A stretch of 64,000 bases of DNA. Source: Zonotrichia leucophrys gambelii (lineage: Eukaryota > Chordata > Aves > Passeriformes > Passerellidae). Each line of letters opens with the position of its first letter. Positions within the stretch are counted from its first letter, which is position 1. The notes under the pieces were generated by a model. It was not told the DNA's origin and searched no databases. It saw only the letters and a list, made by a program, of their open reading frames with translations. Location: NCBI RefSeq assembly GCF_028769735.1, contig NC_088175.1:7254001-7318000 (forward strand). Reading direction: 5' to 3'. The translations under genes were made by a program, and so were the position numbers. Positions 28,301 through 43,300 of the stretch are shown piece by piece.

Positions 28301-31300
28301 CTGCACTTTCTCTTGTATATATGCTCACAGGTAATAAAAAAATGGAAGATGCTATTTTTTACTATTTGCTAGATGATATTTTTCAGTCTCAGCAGCAGAT
28401 TAAAAGTTTAGAAGATGACTCTGCAAAAAATATTTTTCCCCTTTCTACTGTTGCTTTTAACTTTCATTTTTCAAACTCCACCTTTTCAATTGTGCACCTG
28501 TGTTGTATGGGAAAACTATTAAAAGCATTCACATAAAAATTAAGTTAAAAGACATCTACAAACACAATACTATTTACAGCTGCTGTGTCACATGACCATA
28601 TTTTGTACTAGACAATACCTAGACTACAAATTAGCCACAGTTCTGGAAGCAGTTCATAAGAAAAGAGCACTGCCTAGCAGAAATCAGAGCTAAAAAAAAA
28701 TCTCAAATTTCCCACCATCTGTAAACTGTGCAACACTGAGAGAAGCTTCCAACACAAATAAACAAGTCCGACCCCTTGAAAAAGGAAGCTGTTTGATTTT
28801 GCTGATGTATTTCCATTACTGTTTTATGCATAAACATATGCATTTCCTGAAGGTAAAAGGGTCCAGTATAAATACAAAGTGTGACTGAATTCATCTTCAG
28901 GTTGCATAATGAATTATTCTACTTGACTATATACAAGAAAGATATTTGGAGCACTTACTGTATCATCTTTCAATACTGAATATGTGGAATACCACTTACT
29001 ATAAAACCCTAAAATCCAACCAGTAATTTCAAGGTTCTCTATTAAATGATTACAGAATAACTTACCAAAAAAATGTTTTGTACAGTAATTAATCAATGAG
29101 GTTCTTACCACTCCACTTTATTCCTCTTGAAGTACATTTATAGGCAAGGCATAGAAATATACTTTAATATAGTTTAATAAAGGTAACAATAAATAACATT
29201 TTCATGTTAAAGACAACAATGCAGAATTTGAAAGGAGCAATAATTATACAGCACCTGAATTTACAACTGCTTGTTTCAGGACATGAAACAATCCTGCCCA
29301 CCTAAGCACTCTTAATAAGTGCTCATCTATTTCAGCAAAACTGTCCATATATTTTTTCCTTTTCCAAAACTGAATACACATTTTCATGCTGCATATTTAA
29401 AGCACCTTCAGCACCTTCTTCAGCAATGTGAAGAGACAAAGCATGATAAAAGGACACTGAATACTTGGCCTGTGGAAGAATTTCTCACACAGGAATCAAG
29501 GCAGTCTAAAAATACTCCCTAATGATGCTCTCTAAGGACTTTCTCACTGGCATTTTTGGTATCCAGGCTGCACGTGGCTCAGGTGGAAGGGATACAGGCT
29601 GCCACTTGTCTTCAGGGATCCTAAGCTAGGATAATGCCTACAAGGCAGTGCCAGATGAAACACCTGAACTACATAAAGGCTCCATGAATAGAGAAAGCAC
29701 GAGTATGATCCTGAACTGCACTTCACCCACCCTACTCTAGGGCAGGAAGTCTTATGCTGAGACCCAGAGACAGAGCACAGACTCAGGAATCCCACCCTCT
29801 GTACACAGGTGAAATCTCCCAATTCTCATATGTTTTATAACTACTAGTTGAAACTTAATTAGGAAGAATGAAATTATGATAATTATTAAGAAAAAATAAT
29901 TTGTGAAGAACAAATGTGCTTCAAAATTCAGCATGTACTAAATAGTATTCCTTTAAACACTAATACATCTCCTTTTCTAAAAGGAAAGTCTTTCACCCAT
30001 TTTCAAACTTCTACAAATCTAATAGTGGAACAGTTTGGACAGTATTTGATTTCCTTCTCTTCTGTTAAGGGCTGATTCAGACCAGCCTGCCAAAGGCTAC
30101 AGCTGCAGCAAACTCCAGCTCATGGGAGGTGACAAGAGTTCATTTTTGTGACATAAACAAATATGGTATTTTCCAATTTTAATTGTGCACAATGTAACTT
30201 CTCTCTACTCTACAATAACAGAACCTGGAGTTTCTTGAAAATCAGTCTCTTTCAACACAGTAACAAAAACTGGCATATCCTTAGCCACCATCTCCCCTTT
30301 GAGGAAAAATTCTTTTCAAGAGAGAGACCTCAGATCTTAGCAGGTTAATGCTCCCATCTCTACAACTTAGCCTCCCTCAGAGCTGACAGCATCACCACTG
30401 CAAAAAGATGAGACACACAAAAGAAATGTACAAAAAAATCCCCCAACCTAAACCCCAAACCATTATCTTTTACACACATATCACACAGCAGATTAGCACC
30501 ACAATAACTGCCACACATAACTTGAACTTGCTTCACCCAATCCATTCCATTCCTTATAACCCAGATGTATAAAACATTTAGTATATTTAAAAACAGCTAC
30601 ACACAAAGCAAATTGGGACAGAGCAGTAATTTTTAAAAGGGCTTAATACATGCTAATGATAAGATATCTAAAGATGGATGCTTCCATTTGCATAAATATG
30701 TGCTAGGCATAGAATTTTCCTCCTCCCTGAGATGCTGTAACCCTGTGCATGCAGTTTATATGATAATTTTGTTAGTGAGAGAAAACCACCAAAGATAACA
30801 TACTGATTTGCAATGATAACACTGTTTCTCTTCACAAGATATATTTTTACTAGCTACTCAAAGAATTCTTGCACCACTTTTCACATCATGTTGGGCAACA
30901 GCACAGTAGAAATGCTTTATTCTCTCTATGCTAAATTCTTAAAAGCAAGAACTGTACACAAATCAGTAAGACCAAGCATTGTGCATTCTTTCAACAGTCA
31001 TGGCAATAACCTTAATTGTAATTAGAATGAATAAATTAAAAGCCTCTTAGAATGAAATCCATCTCCTTTTCTTTCCAAACTAAATATTTAGTCTGCTGCT
31101 TTGCAAGTAAGAAAACCTACATATCTAGCAGGTTAGAACAGGAGCTATACCAAGTTGTCCATTCCATGGTTCTAAGGTTTCTCATGGATGCCTACCTTTT
31201 TGCTGCTGGTGTTACAGTCTCCTTTCTGCTTCCTGATGGAGAAGGTAAAGAGCCACTTGGTTTCTTTGGTAATACAGTTCCATTGTTAACTGTAGTCCTT

Positions 31301-34300
31301 AAAGGCAGGGTTTGTACCAGTGGTCTTGCTGCAAAACAAGTGTAAGATTAAATCATTGCCTTCATTTTCTTTTCTGTGTTTTTTCTTCAGCAAACAACAC
31401 TAGAATATTTTACATTTTCCATGTAGTGTGCCATTTTTGTGTCACTATGGCCAAATTCAGCATAAATGAGGGTTTTAACATTGAGGAATTGAAAAAATAT
31501 ATTATTATTATTCACAATAATAATAGTCCTATCAAGTAAAAACTCTGTCTTAGGTTAAGGAGCTTAGTGGCAAGCACAAAAGTAGTTGTTGTACTCAAAA
31601 CCAATCCTGCTCTGTCAAAAGAGCATCAGTCTCTGGCCCACCTGGATAGCATCCAGAGGAGTGCGAGAAATAAAGACAAGTTGTCATCTCAGAAACTCCT
31701 GCTCTTCATCTCTCAGTCTTCTTGGAGTTTTTACACAAGCAAATTATCTATTAAAAAATTTCTACTTTCCCCAAAAAGTCTTTTTTCAAAGAATGTGGGC
31801 TTATGTTTGACAGAAAGGATTTGTACCCTTTATTCAGAAAAAGCTACTGAAATCAGCAGAAGAGTGAAGGTAATAAGCTGGCATTATCTACCTACATTCT
31901 TCTGATCAAATGTTGGCTCAAAAAAAAGATCCGTGTGTCATAGCTGTAATTAACATTAGAATGACAGAAAAGTCCAATTCAAGTAGTTAGAAGTTAGTTG
32001 CAAAAACAGTGTTTAAAACTGCAAGCAATGAGTACCAACACAAATACTGCTGTGGATCATAGCCTTGAAACACAGACACAAACATGACTAGTGCTCTGTC
32101 TACAGCAGAGAAAAAGCTTGAATCACTTGAAATTTGCCAGGACTTTGTATTACAAGCCATTGTAAAGATGCCAAAAGCCTCTGGGTTCAGAGAAACACCA
32201 CCCGAGAGAAGGCAGCAGTAGCCAGTCACTTTAGGAACATAAAATGCCATTGAACTTGGAGAGGATGGCAGGGAGAATACCTATGAAATGCTCTTCAAAA
32301 AAGATTGCCAAGGATAAAAGAAATAAAAGGCTAAACTGAAACAGTACCAATTGTATAGAATTATAGGTCATATTGTAACAACATCTTATTGTAGCACTGA
32401 CAGCAAGCACTTATTGACTTGTTCACCCTAAGTTTTCATGTACTGATCAAAAAGATAGATGTGAAAAACTGTGCCTTCAGAAGATTGTCAGTGCATATGG
32501 TCTACTAGAGAATGCAACTTGCAAGACAAATGTTGTCTTGGAACTTTGTTAGAATACTTACTTCTTATGTATTTGTCATTTATTTGTTCAGAGGAGAGAA
32601 ATTTAGAAAACAACCTATAAGGGAAATACTGAAGGAATGAGGCTTATTTGGCTTAGAAGAGTGAAGTATGACAGGAAAGAAAGTCAACAAAGGAAAAAAA
32701 AAAGAAAATTTTCTCTATGCTCACTGAGGGTGCCTTCCAGCCCTGCCTTCCATGATCTGTTTTAACTGACTAATACTCTCTTTAGAGCTTATACGAAACA
32801 TCTGAAGTTTACTTAGCTTCCCAAGCCTCTATTTTTTATTAATGGATTCAGACATAATTCTATTTACTTCTCCTTTATTATTTTTTGTATATTAAATTCT
32901 TTTTACAGTTTTGTGCTGGAAGCTCTGCTGCTTGCTTCCTAATTGCTGCACTGCTGCAATTAATCCATGTATAATCCATATGATTCTGTTACATTCTACA
33001 GAATCACAGATAGCTATAGTTGAGAAGTTGTGGACCTGTCTCCTTGCAAGCTTTCTGTAGCTCACAAAACTTTAATGAACTTGGAGAAGACAAGTTAGAA
33101 AAGAAACTGAACTTAAAAAAATAAATTATTACAATATTTTCCTTATTTGTAGCTATTTTAAAAGAATGCCTACTAAAGAGTAGCAGGAGTGAACTAGCTG
33201 GAGTCTGTTTACTTTCCTAACCTTATGAAATTGAAACTAGCAGCAGCCAGGAATAAACCCTGCAATCTTTAACAGAAGTTTTGCTTCAGATCCAGCACCA
33301 ATCCACAACCCACTCTTCTGGAAAAAGAGATTTAAATGGTCAGCTAGTGAAGAAAGCAACACCATGAAACTCTTGCACAACATACCGAAAAACTGTGCAT
33401 TATTCAATAAATCCACTGTTTACTCAGGAGCTGTTTAGTTTTACTTACAACAGCTAACAGTGGTAACTGGCATCACAGTCACACAATCCCAAACTTGTCA
33501 TTGCTGTTAGAAGTCAGTAACACACCATTACTGCTTTGTCAGTAATGTTTATTTTTGAAGTTCTGGTGCTTCAAGGTCTTACCTGTGGTAGCAGGACTGA
33601 CAAGTTTATCAGCCTCAGCAGCAGCTTTTTTAATCATACTCTGATCTATGGATTAATAGGGCTGTTAAGTTTACAAACAAACCAACAATTGCAAAAGGAA
33701 AGAACAACAAACACAAGCAAAACAAAGGCAGGAAGCCATACTGAAACTCCACCAAGTAGTAGAATTAAATAAGGAAAGGGGAAAAAAACCCAAACAACTA
33801 AACAAAAACTCAAAACACCATTAGGGAAGGAGCTCCTCAAACGGACAAGATAAGCCACTCCCTTTCCATGATGTATGCTGCTTTTAAGCTGCTTAGCTCA
33901 AGAACACAAAGACTGAAAAGAAGCTCAAGATTTTTCCATTATAGATTTGAAAGTCTGAAACTTGAAATCTTTAAATTAATTTTAAATCTGAGGTACTCAG
34001 AAAAAATGAAGGCATTTGGCCCATGAAGATTCTTGTTCCAGACTTTATACAGTACTGGGGTGATCCTGTTTTTCCAAAGGCACAGACCTCCCCCAAAACA
34101 CACACACTTAATCCTGATCCACTTCATCTATAGATCAAATGATAACAGCAGCATGCAGTATGCTTCAAGCCCCAGTTTGCATGGACACAATTTCTGTGAC
34201 ATTCAGTGGGATCAAAATTCCACTTTTTAAAATTTCAAATGTGGAATTAGTGATTAAACAATATAGGGAGAATAAACACAGATTCCACGCAGCCCAAGGG

Positions 34301-37300
34301 GTAGGAGAAGCCACCACTCCAGCTCCTCCCATGTTTAACAAAGCCCCTCTCCTAAGAGTATCCATCAGAAGCCTTCATAATGCTTCAAACTAAAATTAGT
34401 CTTATGCTAAGTAATTGCATATAGTTTTTTATAAAGTAGCTGTGCCTATTAAGGAATAATAGGTAATTATGTGAAATAGATAATATTTGACAAAACAGCT
34501 GGAAAAAAAACAAGTGTTCTGAATACTTCAGATTCTCTTTCATGTTTATAATTCATGTTTAATAAGGTTGACCATACACTAAATGATACAGCTGATGAAC
34601 AGCAAAGTGAAAGTTCTTCACAGAAACAGTCACAGTACTGAGCTTCTCCAGAAATGAGGTGGGTTTTGTTGGCAAATACCAGGACTCATTCTGGTAATTT
34701 GCAATGGAAGAGCAATTGACATCTGTAGTCCTCCATTTACCTTACTACAGTAAAAGTTCTAACACTGTAATTTCACATAGACATTAAGAACCAGGCATGC
34801 AATACATACATTAAAAAAAAACCTCCAAACCACACACACACACAAATCCCACAAACAAACAAACAAATAAACAAACCAACCCCTAAAAAACCAGCCATAA
34901 AAGATAGGGGAATAGGCTTACAGCAGCTTTTCTTCAATGTACATTGAACTATGGCTCTAATGGTCTGTCATGACCAAGAAAACTTCTCCTGATTTAGAGT
35001 TGAACTCTGCTCACAGAATTCATGAAAATCTGGTTTGCATTTTGCTAAGTAAAGCCAGCAGGCATGAAGAACAGATTTGGTTACAACTCAGTAATAATTA
35101 CTAGACTTTATTTCCTCTGTGCATCAGATAATATCTATTTTAGAGGCAACATGAAGCCTCTTAATCCCTTGTAAAACCAGATTTGATGGAACATTTTAAC
35201 ACAGCAGAGGCTATCTTTAGTAACATTTAACTTATCTGATATTTTAATTTTTTCTCAATAAAAGAAAGACAAAATAAGAAGATTACAACAGAAAGAGAAG
35301 AGAACATGAAGACAAGATCTCAGATACTTAGTGCCTATTCCGTCTGACAGCTAACATGAGACACAACCAAGTCATTATTTGGCTCTGTAATTCTGTCCCT
35401 TTCAGCTTCCCTCATCTCCTGACACAAAACTTTGTAATGAACATGGCATCTCAGTTCAGCAAATTAAGTAGTTCCTACCAAGTCTGTTAAATCAGTGACT
35501 AGAACTAAATACTTGTGTAAATAAATCTGTCACACCTTGGACTCACTGGCTCTGGCTCTGCTGCTCCGGAACATGGTCAGGTAACAAGCACAGCTCTGCC
35601 TTTCTTTTGTAGCTGAGCAGCTGGTGTTGTACCATCTCCTCAGTCATGTCAACTCTGTGCTAGCTTAGAGCTCTGTCTTATGTCTGCATGATCCACGGAC
35701 ACTGAAGACATTCTAAATTAAATTTTAATTACATTTTACTTAAGTTTAATTCATTTTTTAGGATAATAAACCTCCAATCTATTAGGAGTTTCACCCACAG
35801 AAGACAATGTCTTCCATAAAGAGTTTATAAAATACCTTGATCAGAAGTAAGGAAGTGGTAGCAATGGTTAAATGTAGATCGTGGATTAAGCATTAAGAAA
35901 ATGCAAATGCTTTGCTGTTTCATGTAAACTGTAGAAGATTCACAGATTTAACCATCTGGATTTCTATGTGTTCTTTTTACCAGGTTGAATTTCAAATGTA
36001 TTTGTTTTAGAGTTTGATTTGTTGAATTTGAATATTTCAAGATCTAATGAACAACCTATTTTAATACATATGAAACACTGATTGAACTGCACTATCTATT
36101 TTACATCTGTCAGAAATGCAAACCTTTGGTAGGTCCTTTCTTGTTCTGCATGGCCTGCTGCTCCTCCGTGATATTCAAGCGTCGGACCACATCAGCAAGG
36201 GCAGATTTGAGCAGCTGGATGTCATCTTCCTGCATCTGCACACGCTGCTCCAGAGAGGCAATGCGATCTGTGACCTCCATGCTGCTCGCAGCAGAGGCAC
36301 TGTCATCTAAACAAAGCAGCAGGAAAAAAAAGCATTATCAATAAAGGATAGACATCCAGAAATACCTTATTCAACTGGCTGCAGGTAAAAACAAGGCTTT
36401 TCTCAAACCTGATGACTTCTTGAGGAAGAAAGTTTTTGAGCAACCAAAAGGAAGAGATGGAAATAGAAATAAATAAATAAAAGGCACATACTCAAGTAAG
36501 ATGTTATGATGAGGTTGGCTTCAGGGCCAGTTGTTAATTGGGTTCCACTACCAATTATGTGCATGTCAGAACTGCAGTGATCAATCATCACCCTTCACTG
36601 TCGTGCTCAACACAACATTCTGACACTGCTGGCCATTCACATAGAGAGCTACACATTTTCTGACATGCTACACACCCCTCCAGAGCTTTCTGTCTCATAC
36701 AGGTCATAGAGACACTTTACAAATACAAAAGTAACAGATAGGCTTACACTTTTCCAAGCTACCATACACAGGCTGAAGAACCTTTTTTATTGACCCAATC
36801 TGCTAACCCCTAGTTTATACCAGCAGCTTTGAGAACATTCCCTCTAACTGAAATAACAGCTTAAATAATTTCAGAATTACTCAGTAACTACACTCTAAGC
36901 CTGAAAATTATTAAAAGGGTCATTACTTTGATACAATTCACCCATTATTTAGAAGTAACCCATAGAAGCTTCAAGACTGCAAATCCATGATGAGGACTAC
37001 ACGTTCTTTCCACTCAAAACTAGTAATAAGAATATTTTTGCTAAAAGAGCACTTTTGTTCCTACATAGAAACACTGTCTCTTTTTACAATATTAAGTTAG
37101 GAGAAATAAAAAGAAAGCAACATCAAAGACATCAAAGTCAGTATCAAATAGGGAAATAATGTGTAGTTTTTCAAGAGAATTACAAAGATTTATTTAAAGT
37201 TTTTGAAACATAAAAAAAAAGTTAGGTACTAACTTACTGGACAATCTTAAGTAATGTTAGTCAAGGATCATAGCTTTCAGCTCATGATTTAATAAGTCAT

Positions 37301-40300
37301 ACTGTAGCAAAAATGGATATTTATGCTGCTATCTGCAAGCATAATTGACTTCTCCCTCATTCCCAATGCAAGCCTGTAGCATTTATTTCTTCTGCTAAAG
37401 CTGAGCTCTCTTTGTGAAGAAGGTGGTATTTGTTTTCATTTCTTGTGTTCTTAATTCTCCTCTGTTCCAAACCAGAGTTTTCCATTTCTTTTGTAAAAGG
37501 GCACAACGTGAAAGTTAAATGGTTTGTGTGAAATAACTCCTCTTGAATTTTAAAACAAAGTTAAGTGCTCAAAAAAGGAAAACAACCGTTTCTGAGTACA
37601 TCTAAAAGCACACCCAAAAATGCTAATTCATACAAACTTTTAATCATAAGCATCTAGCATGGCAATTAAGCATGGCATTAGTTTATTTTTTTTAAATTTA
37701 TTCATCTCCAAACCACTCCAATACAGACTGGTTTTGAAATCTGTTCATCAGATCAATTTTGGCTTCCTCATCTCTCACACCGCCAATAGCTATCTGTGGT
37801 TATCAAAAGCTGAATTAGAAACAACTCAGAAACAATGTAACAATATTGACAGTCCATAAATAGCTACAGACTATTATAGTTTATAATGCTTGTTAATTCT
37901 GTTATACGATTTTCAGACCTTATTTAAAATATCACCATTAGGATATTATTAAGCTGAATATAGTAGCAATGTAAGTATCTTGTTCTGAATGAACTAAATC
38001 AGAACTCAAGCTCCTGAAAAATTTTAAAAAACTTTCCCCATAACAAAACTTTCCAAATTTGGCCTAATCAGACTTGTGCTCAGCACAGGACTCTGTCCTG
38101 TAGCTATTACAGGTAATTAGTCCCCAAACTCAGATTAGCAGCAATGCTGGCAGCAGTAAGAGCTGCCTGCAGAACTTAACCTTTCCTCTACAAACAAAAG
38201 CCCCACGCTGCTCTAATGACTTTACACTTTAACTCAGCTGGAAATAACATGGATTAGCATACTGGACAATAGGCAACCAAATCAAAAGCTTGATTTAACC
38301 AATACAAGCCAAATTCAAACTTTAGCCATTCTGCCAAATTCAGTATCATCAGGAATAGTTTTCCTCTGAATTCAGTCAAAAAGAAATAGCCAAATCCCAA
38401 AACCAGGGCAGTAAAGAAAACCCAGGGGAAAATCAGTTGGTGTTGAAATGATCTACCCTTGCTACAAAAGAAAACATCCTCATTGAAGTATCCATTTCAC
38501 TAATTTTTAATTGTGTAGAAACAGTAATTTTGCCCAGGCATTAATCTTCAAGTAGTAAATCAATGGCACTGGTTTATTTACAGTCCTGTTAGAAATCACT
38601 CCCACTAATAACTATCAAGATGTACAGTTCTCTCCCTTCTTCCCCCATCTGTCACTGTGACTCTTCCCCTCACACTCTCACTGACCAACAGGCCCCAGCA
38701 AACCCTTTCTTGGACACAACATCTGTATCCTCCATTGTCATCATTCTTGTAGGATCCTGGCAACATAACCCTTATCCTTGCTGTAATCTACAGCTTGTTT
38801 GGTTTTTATGGTGGTTACTTCACTGGGTGCAGTTTCCTTCCAAGGATGAAGAAAAAAATAAAATTTTAACAGCTTTCAGTAAGATTGCAGCTGGAGACAA
38901 GAGTGCTTATAGTCCAGTACCATTTCACTTTACCTCCTCTTTGCATGCATGTACACGTAAGCTAGAAAACAGGCACAGAATACAACAAAACTACATTGTA
39001 TGAAGAATGCAAAGTTCAATTATAAAATAAGCAGAACCTGTTTGTTATGCAAGTTGAGGGTGGAATGTTTTTGCCATTGAGATCATTACATCCCAGTATA
39101 TTGAGCAATAAAGTTGCACCTTCAACACAGCCAAATAAGTGAAATGGTACAGTATCAGAAGAGAAAAAAAACAATTAATGCTATAAACTAACAATGCAAC
39201 AATGAAAATGTCCCTGCAGATGTCACCTACTCTGTCCACACAAGAAAGAGTGGTATTGTTAGCCTAATTTGTGACCTGCCTCTGCACTGTATCATTCATC
39301 CTCACAGCAAAGGACATTTGCAAGGCATATTTTAGCACACGTTTGTAATGAAATTTGGAAAGGCATATGAAGGAGACTGCAAATCCAGACAAATTGCCTT
39401 CAAGTATTAGATCTCCTTATCAGTCACTACCACCCCTTTCCCATGGATGGGCAGAACAGACATCACACCCCCTACATGGACAGCATCAATAGCACAACAT
39501 AATTAATCATTACCTTTTTTCATTAATGGGAAGAAAAAGGACTTTACAGTGAAATTTATGCAACATGTTTTTACAAACCTGAAAACCTGAGTCACTTTCT
39601 ACAATGTTCATTTCTTTTCAGCAATTTTAAGGCAAGTCTAAATCATTGTCTCAAACATGTGAATCATAGAATGGTTTTGGTGAGGAGGAACCTTAAAGAT
39701 TTCTGCCCACCTGCAATGGGCAGGGAATTAATCTATATCTCATGAGATAAATGCCACCTACAATGTCCAAAATTAGATAAAACAATGAGGTATCAATTCA
39801 GATGCCTCATTTCTCATTGCAATAGGCATTTGTGGTAAAACTTGGAAAAAAGAGTAATTTATCATTTTTGCTTTGCTGAGATTCTGCAAGTTTCAAAGGG
39901 AAGGCAGCAAAAAAGGGGAATGTACTGCATGCCTCTCTAAATTGTCCAACCAGCTAATCCATGATCTCATAGATTGGAAAGATTTCTTATGGCAAACTAA
40001 AAGACAATACTGAGTCAAATGATTAATCTGCTTCCAGAGTGTATTCCAGTTTTACAGCAATTTAGTACTTGAGCTTAGCCAAATGTGAAGAAATAGCTGA
40101 AGCAAAGCCAACAACAGGATGTGTATGCTGTTTACAAAAGTGATTTCACTACTATTTCATTGTATGTAAGCTAAAGCTAAATTACATACTTACACCATTA
40201 GTTAGAAGGAAGTCTATTAGATGCATACTGTTTTCTATAGAAAAACCTAAACCTTCTGAAAAACCTAAATCTTACCTGTATGCTAATGTGTATGAAATAA

Positions 40301-43300
40301 TTAAAATAGGACTTGGCATTCTCCCACTTTATTAAACATATTTCACCTTTGCATTATGCAGACATTAATTTTGAGGCAATCTTGTCCAGTTCAGGCCACA
40401 GCAGTTGGCCATGCAGTGGAAATATTAGGCACTGATTCTCAAAAGACTGGCAAACAAATTTGAGCTTACTCAATCTACATGGCATATTTGGAGCACCAAT
40501 TAACAAGATAAAACTGTACATGAAGTACTTCCAAAACTGATTGCAACTGTGGTTGCTAGACACTTTCTTTATAATACATTTTAAAACTGGCATCTCTAAG
40601 CCTTTGCAGAGTTGTCCTTGTGTTTAGACACTCTGCAGGACATCAGGAAACAAAATGCAAACCTTCTGAGGACAGCAAATGCCAGCAGTGGTCTTTGGCA
40701 AAAACTAAAGATAACCCACATGATGGAAAACATGGCAAGGGATGGCAGTGGAAAGGCAGCATCACCCAAACACAGAGCAGCTCTTCTTCTAGCATAAAGA
40801 CATAGATTGTGCCAGCAAGCCTCAATTGAGCTCAACTGGCAGCTGAAAGATTTTCTGTCACTGAGAGATTTCATTAAGTGTATCACGTTCTCTACTTGTC
40901 CTGAAATCAGTTGGTACAAGTATTTACATTCCTTGGAAATAACTATGAACTTCAGGGCCACTACTACAGCCTTATGAAAATGTACATGGACAGAAAGGAA
41001 TTCTCCACCCTCAGCATGCAGCTAACTCTATAGCAGAACACAGCAACTGCTGAGAAAGACATGCCATCAAAGGAGAGAGAAAGTTAAAAACAGTAGTTAT
41101 GAAAAAATAAGCAAACAAAAAAACCCCCACAATCCTGCAGATTAGGAGATCCATAGCCTGAATTTGACTCAGTATACTAGCAAGCAATTAAGAACACTGA
41201 AGATCCTACACTTCCAGAAACATCTTTCCACCCATGAAGGCCCATGGCTTTTGCACTCCACTAACTGCAAAGCTGTCAGATGTGGCACATGTCACTCAGC
41301 ATGTCACACGTTTGGCAAGTTCCCCTTCTCCTGCCCACATCACCACTGAGATCTCATGCAAGTAACTGAGATACTTCAGCAACTTCCTTCAAGCATCCTG
41401 GGAGTAACAGTACCACTAATTTTCAAACGACCTCTCTGCTTCACCTCTCCTGATACCATATGTTTAGCTTGACACTTTAAGAGAGCAGAAAAACATCTCT
41501 CTATGGCAGGCCTCTCCTACACCTTCCAAATTCTGCCCTCCCTATTTGGTTCATTTCATGCATCTTTGAGTCTGGGTCACAGAAGTCAGGCAGACAAGCT
41601 ATTGGATAGAAACAGTTGTTCTGAGTTGAAAGCAACAGAGAGAAAAAAAAACTGGGAAGAGAGACAATCATCCAACTTTTCTCAGAATAAACACAAGCAA
41701 TTCACTGTAGCACAGAAACAGGGGAATGCAGCCACAACATTGTTGGCAGGCTTTGAAGCAAGATTGGAAAGTACAAAGTATTCTCTTTGTATCAGTTTCT
41801 GTGGCATAATGTCAGTGGTCATTCGCAGGCCAGAGCCTCTGTGCAAATGAACAATGGGAAAATAAACTGGCAGGTTTAGTTTCCTTTGACAACACCACGC
41901 CAGGCTCCTTTGTTTAAAAGATTAATGTCAACAGTATTTCACAGACTAAATATCTTTCCTCTGCTCACTTTTCTAATGCAAAACACTGTACCATACCTGA
42001 AACACAGCAGCAGCCCTCCAGGCTTGTCTCCTGGGGACAATGACAACACATATGGGCAACAGCTTATCATAAAGTCTGGTACATACTAGACTGGTCTGCC
42101 AGATTAGAGCTTTCCACTGTGAGAAGCAAGTGGATTTAAAGCCCAAAATAATGTTATCCTATTTAATCTTGTTAATTTGTGTGGTAACAAGGGGAAAAAA
42201 AACAGGCAGAATCTTTTAACTACAGGGAAAACTGTAAACATTGTTGCATTATGTGAAGTTTTGGAAATCAAAACTTGTTGCCAGCTGAAAGTCTAATCCT
42301 CTAACTGTATTTTGCTATAAATGTATACATAATAGGATAAAAGTGTAAGCATCATATATACTTTTTGAGATGGAAAATTTGATGGTGAGGAACAAGAAAT
42401 CATATCTAATATTTAAACCAAATAGTTACAGGATCAATGCCATGCCTACCTGTAAGCTTATGTATGTATACAAACATACCATTTTTGAACAGGTAGGACA
42501 ACTTTTCAATTCATTCTGTATTGTAATGCATGTTCTTAAGATGAGAGTGATTAGCAATGTAAGGAGATGCCCTAGTTGGGTACAATCAGGTACATCTCAC
42601 ATTAAGTAATCTGAACAGCCCAGATTAGTTTTTCCATGTCCTCACATGATATGTGTGTGTAGGAGGAAAAGGGAAGAAAACTCAGTCTCACACATTTGCC
42701 TAATGCCCTACTCTGGATGTGCTGGGAACCACAGTAGCAGTAAAGCATCATCTTATGAGAACAGATCGCTTCTAAACCGTTTTTATTAACAAAAAAAATA
42801 ATTTTGTCAACTAATATGGACTACAGATGGTTATATTTTTGAACAGTATTTTCCCTCCTCTAATAAAGCTAGCTATTGCAGCCCAGTACTTATAAAATCT
42901 TATTACTGTCTTTCCCAACACTCACTGAGGAATAAATTGTCCTTTTACAGTTTCACCACTAGAAACCTAAAGTCAGGGAATATAATTTCCTAAAATCAGA
43001 GGCAGAATTTGAAAGGATAAATCCATAATAGCAATCATCACTCAGGGCCTCACAGCTGGGAGCACTGCATTCATTAACAAAATGGGAGAGAAGAAAATGA
43101 TCTAACAGAACATTTTCAGAAAGCTCCTCGTGGCTAATTAGCTAGGAATCACTGCAGCAAAATTATAAGCATGTGCCCTTGACCTGCCTGTAGCTGTCAA
43201 GCTATAGCCAGCAGCTTACTGTTTTTTCCCAAGCAGATGGTAAATGAGTTTCTACTTGGAAATCAACCAGTTAAAAATTATCCTCCCCAATAGCACTTAA

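Larger units (their letters stand above)
31329..36123 (-). other. EML1: EML1 intron 2
   Basis: Contains the candidate 63-nt cassette exon (33583-33645), possible CR1 remnants (32639-32760, 32998-33060) and a CA/AAAC simple repeat (34828-34880). Confidence 0.9.

Noticed and set aside
31621..31690. Possible CR1 fragment (gatagcatccagaggagtgcgag)
   Set aside because: Only a short, loosely similar block, with no second CR1 landmark in the expected order nearby.
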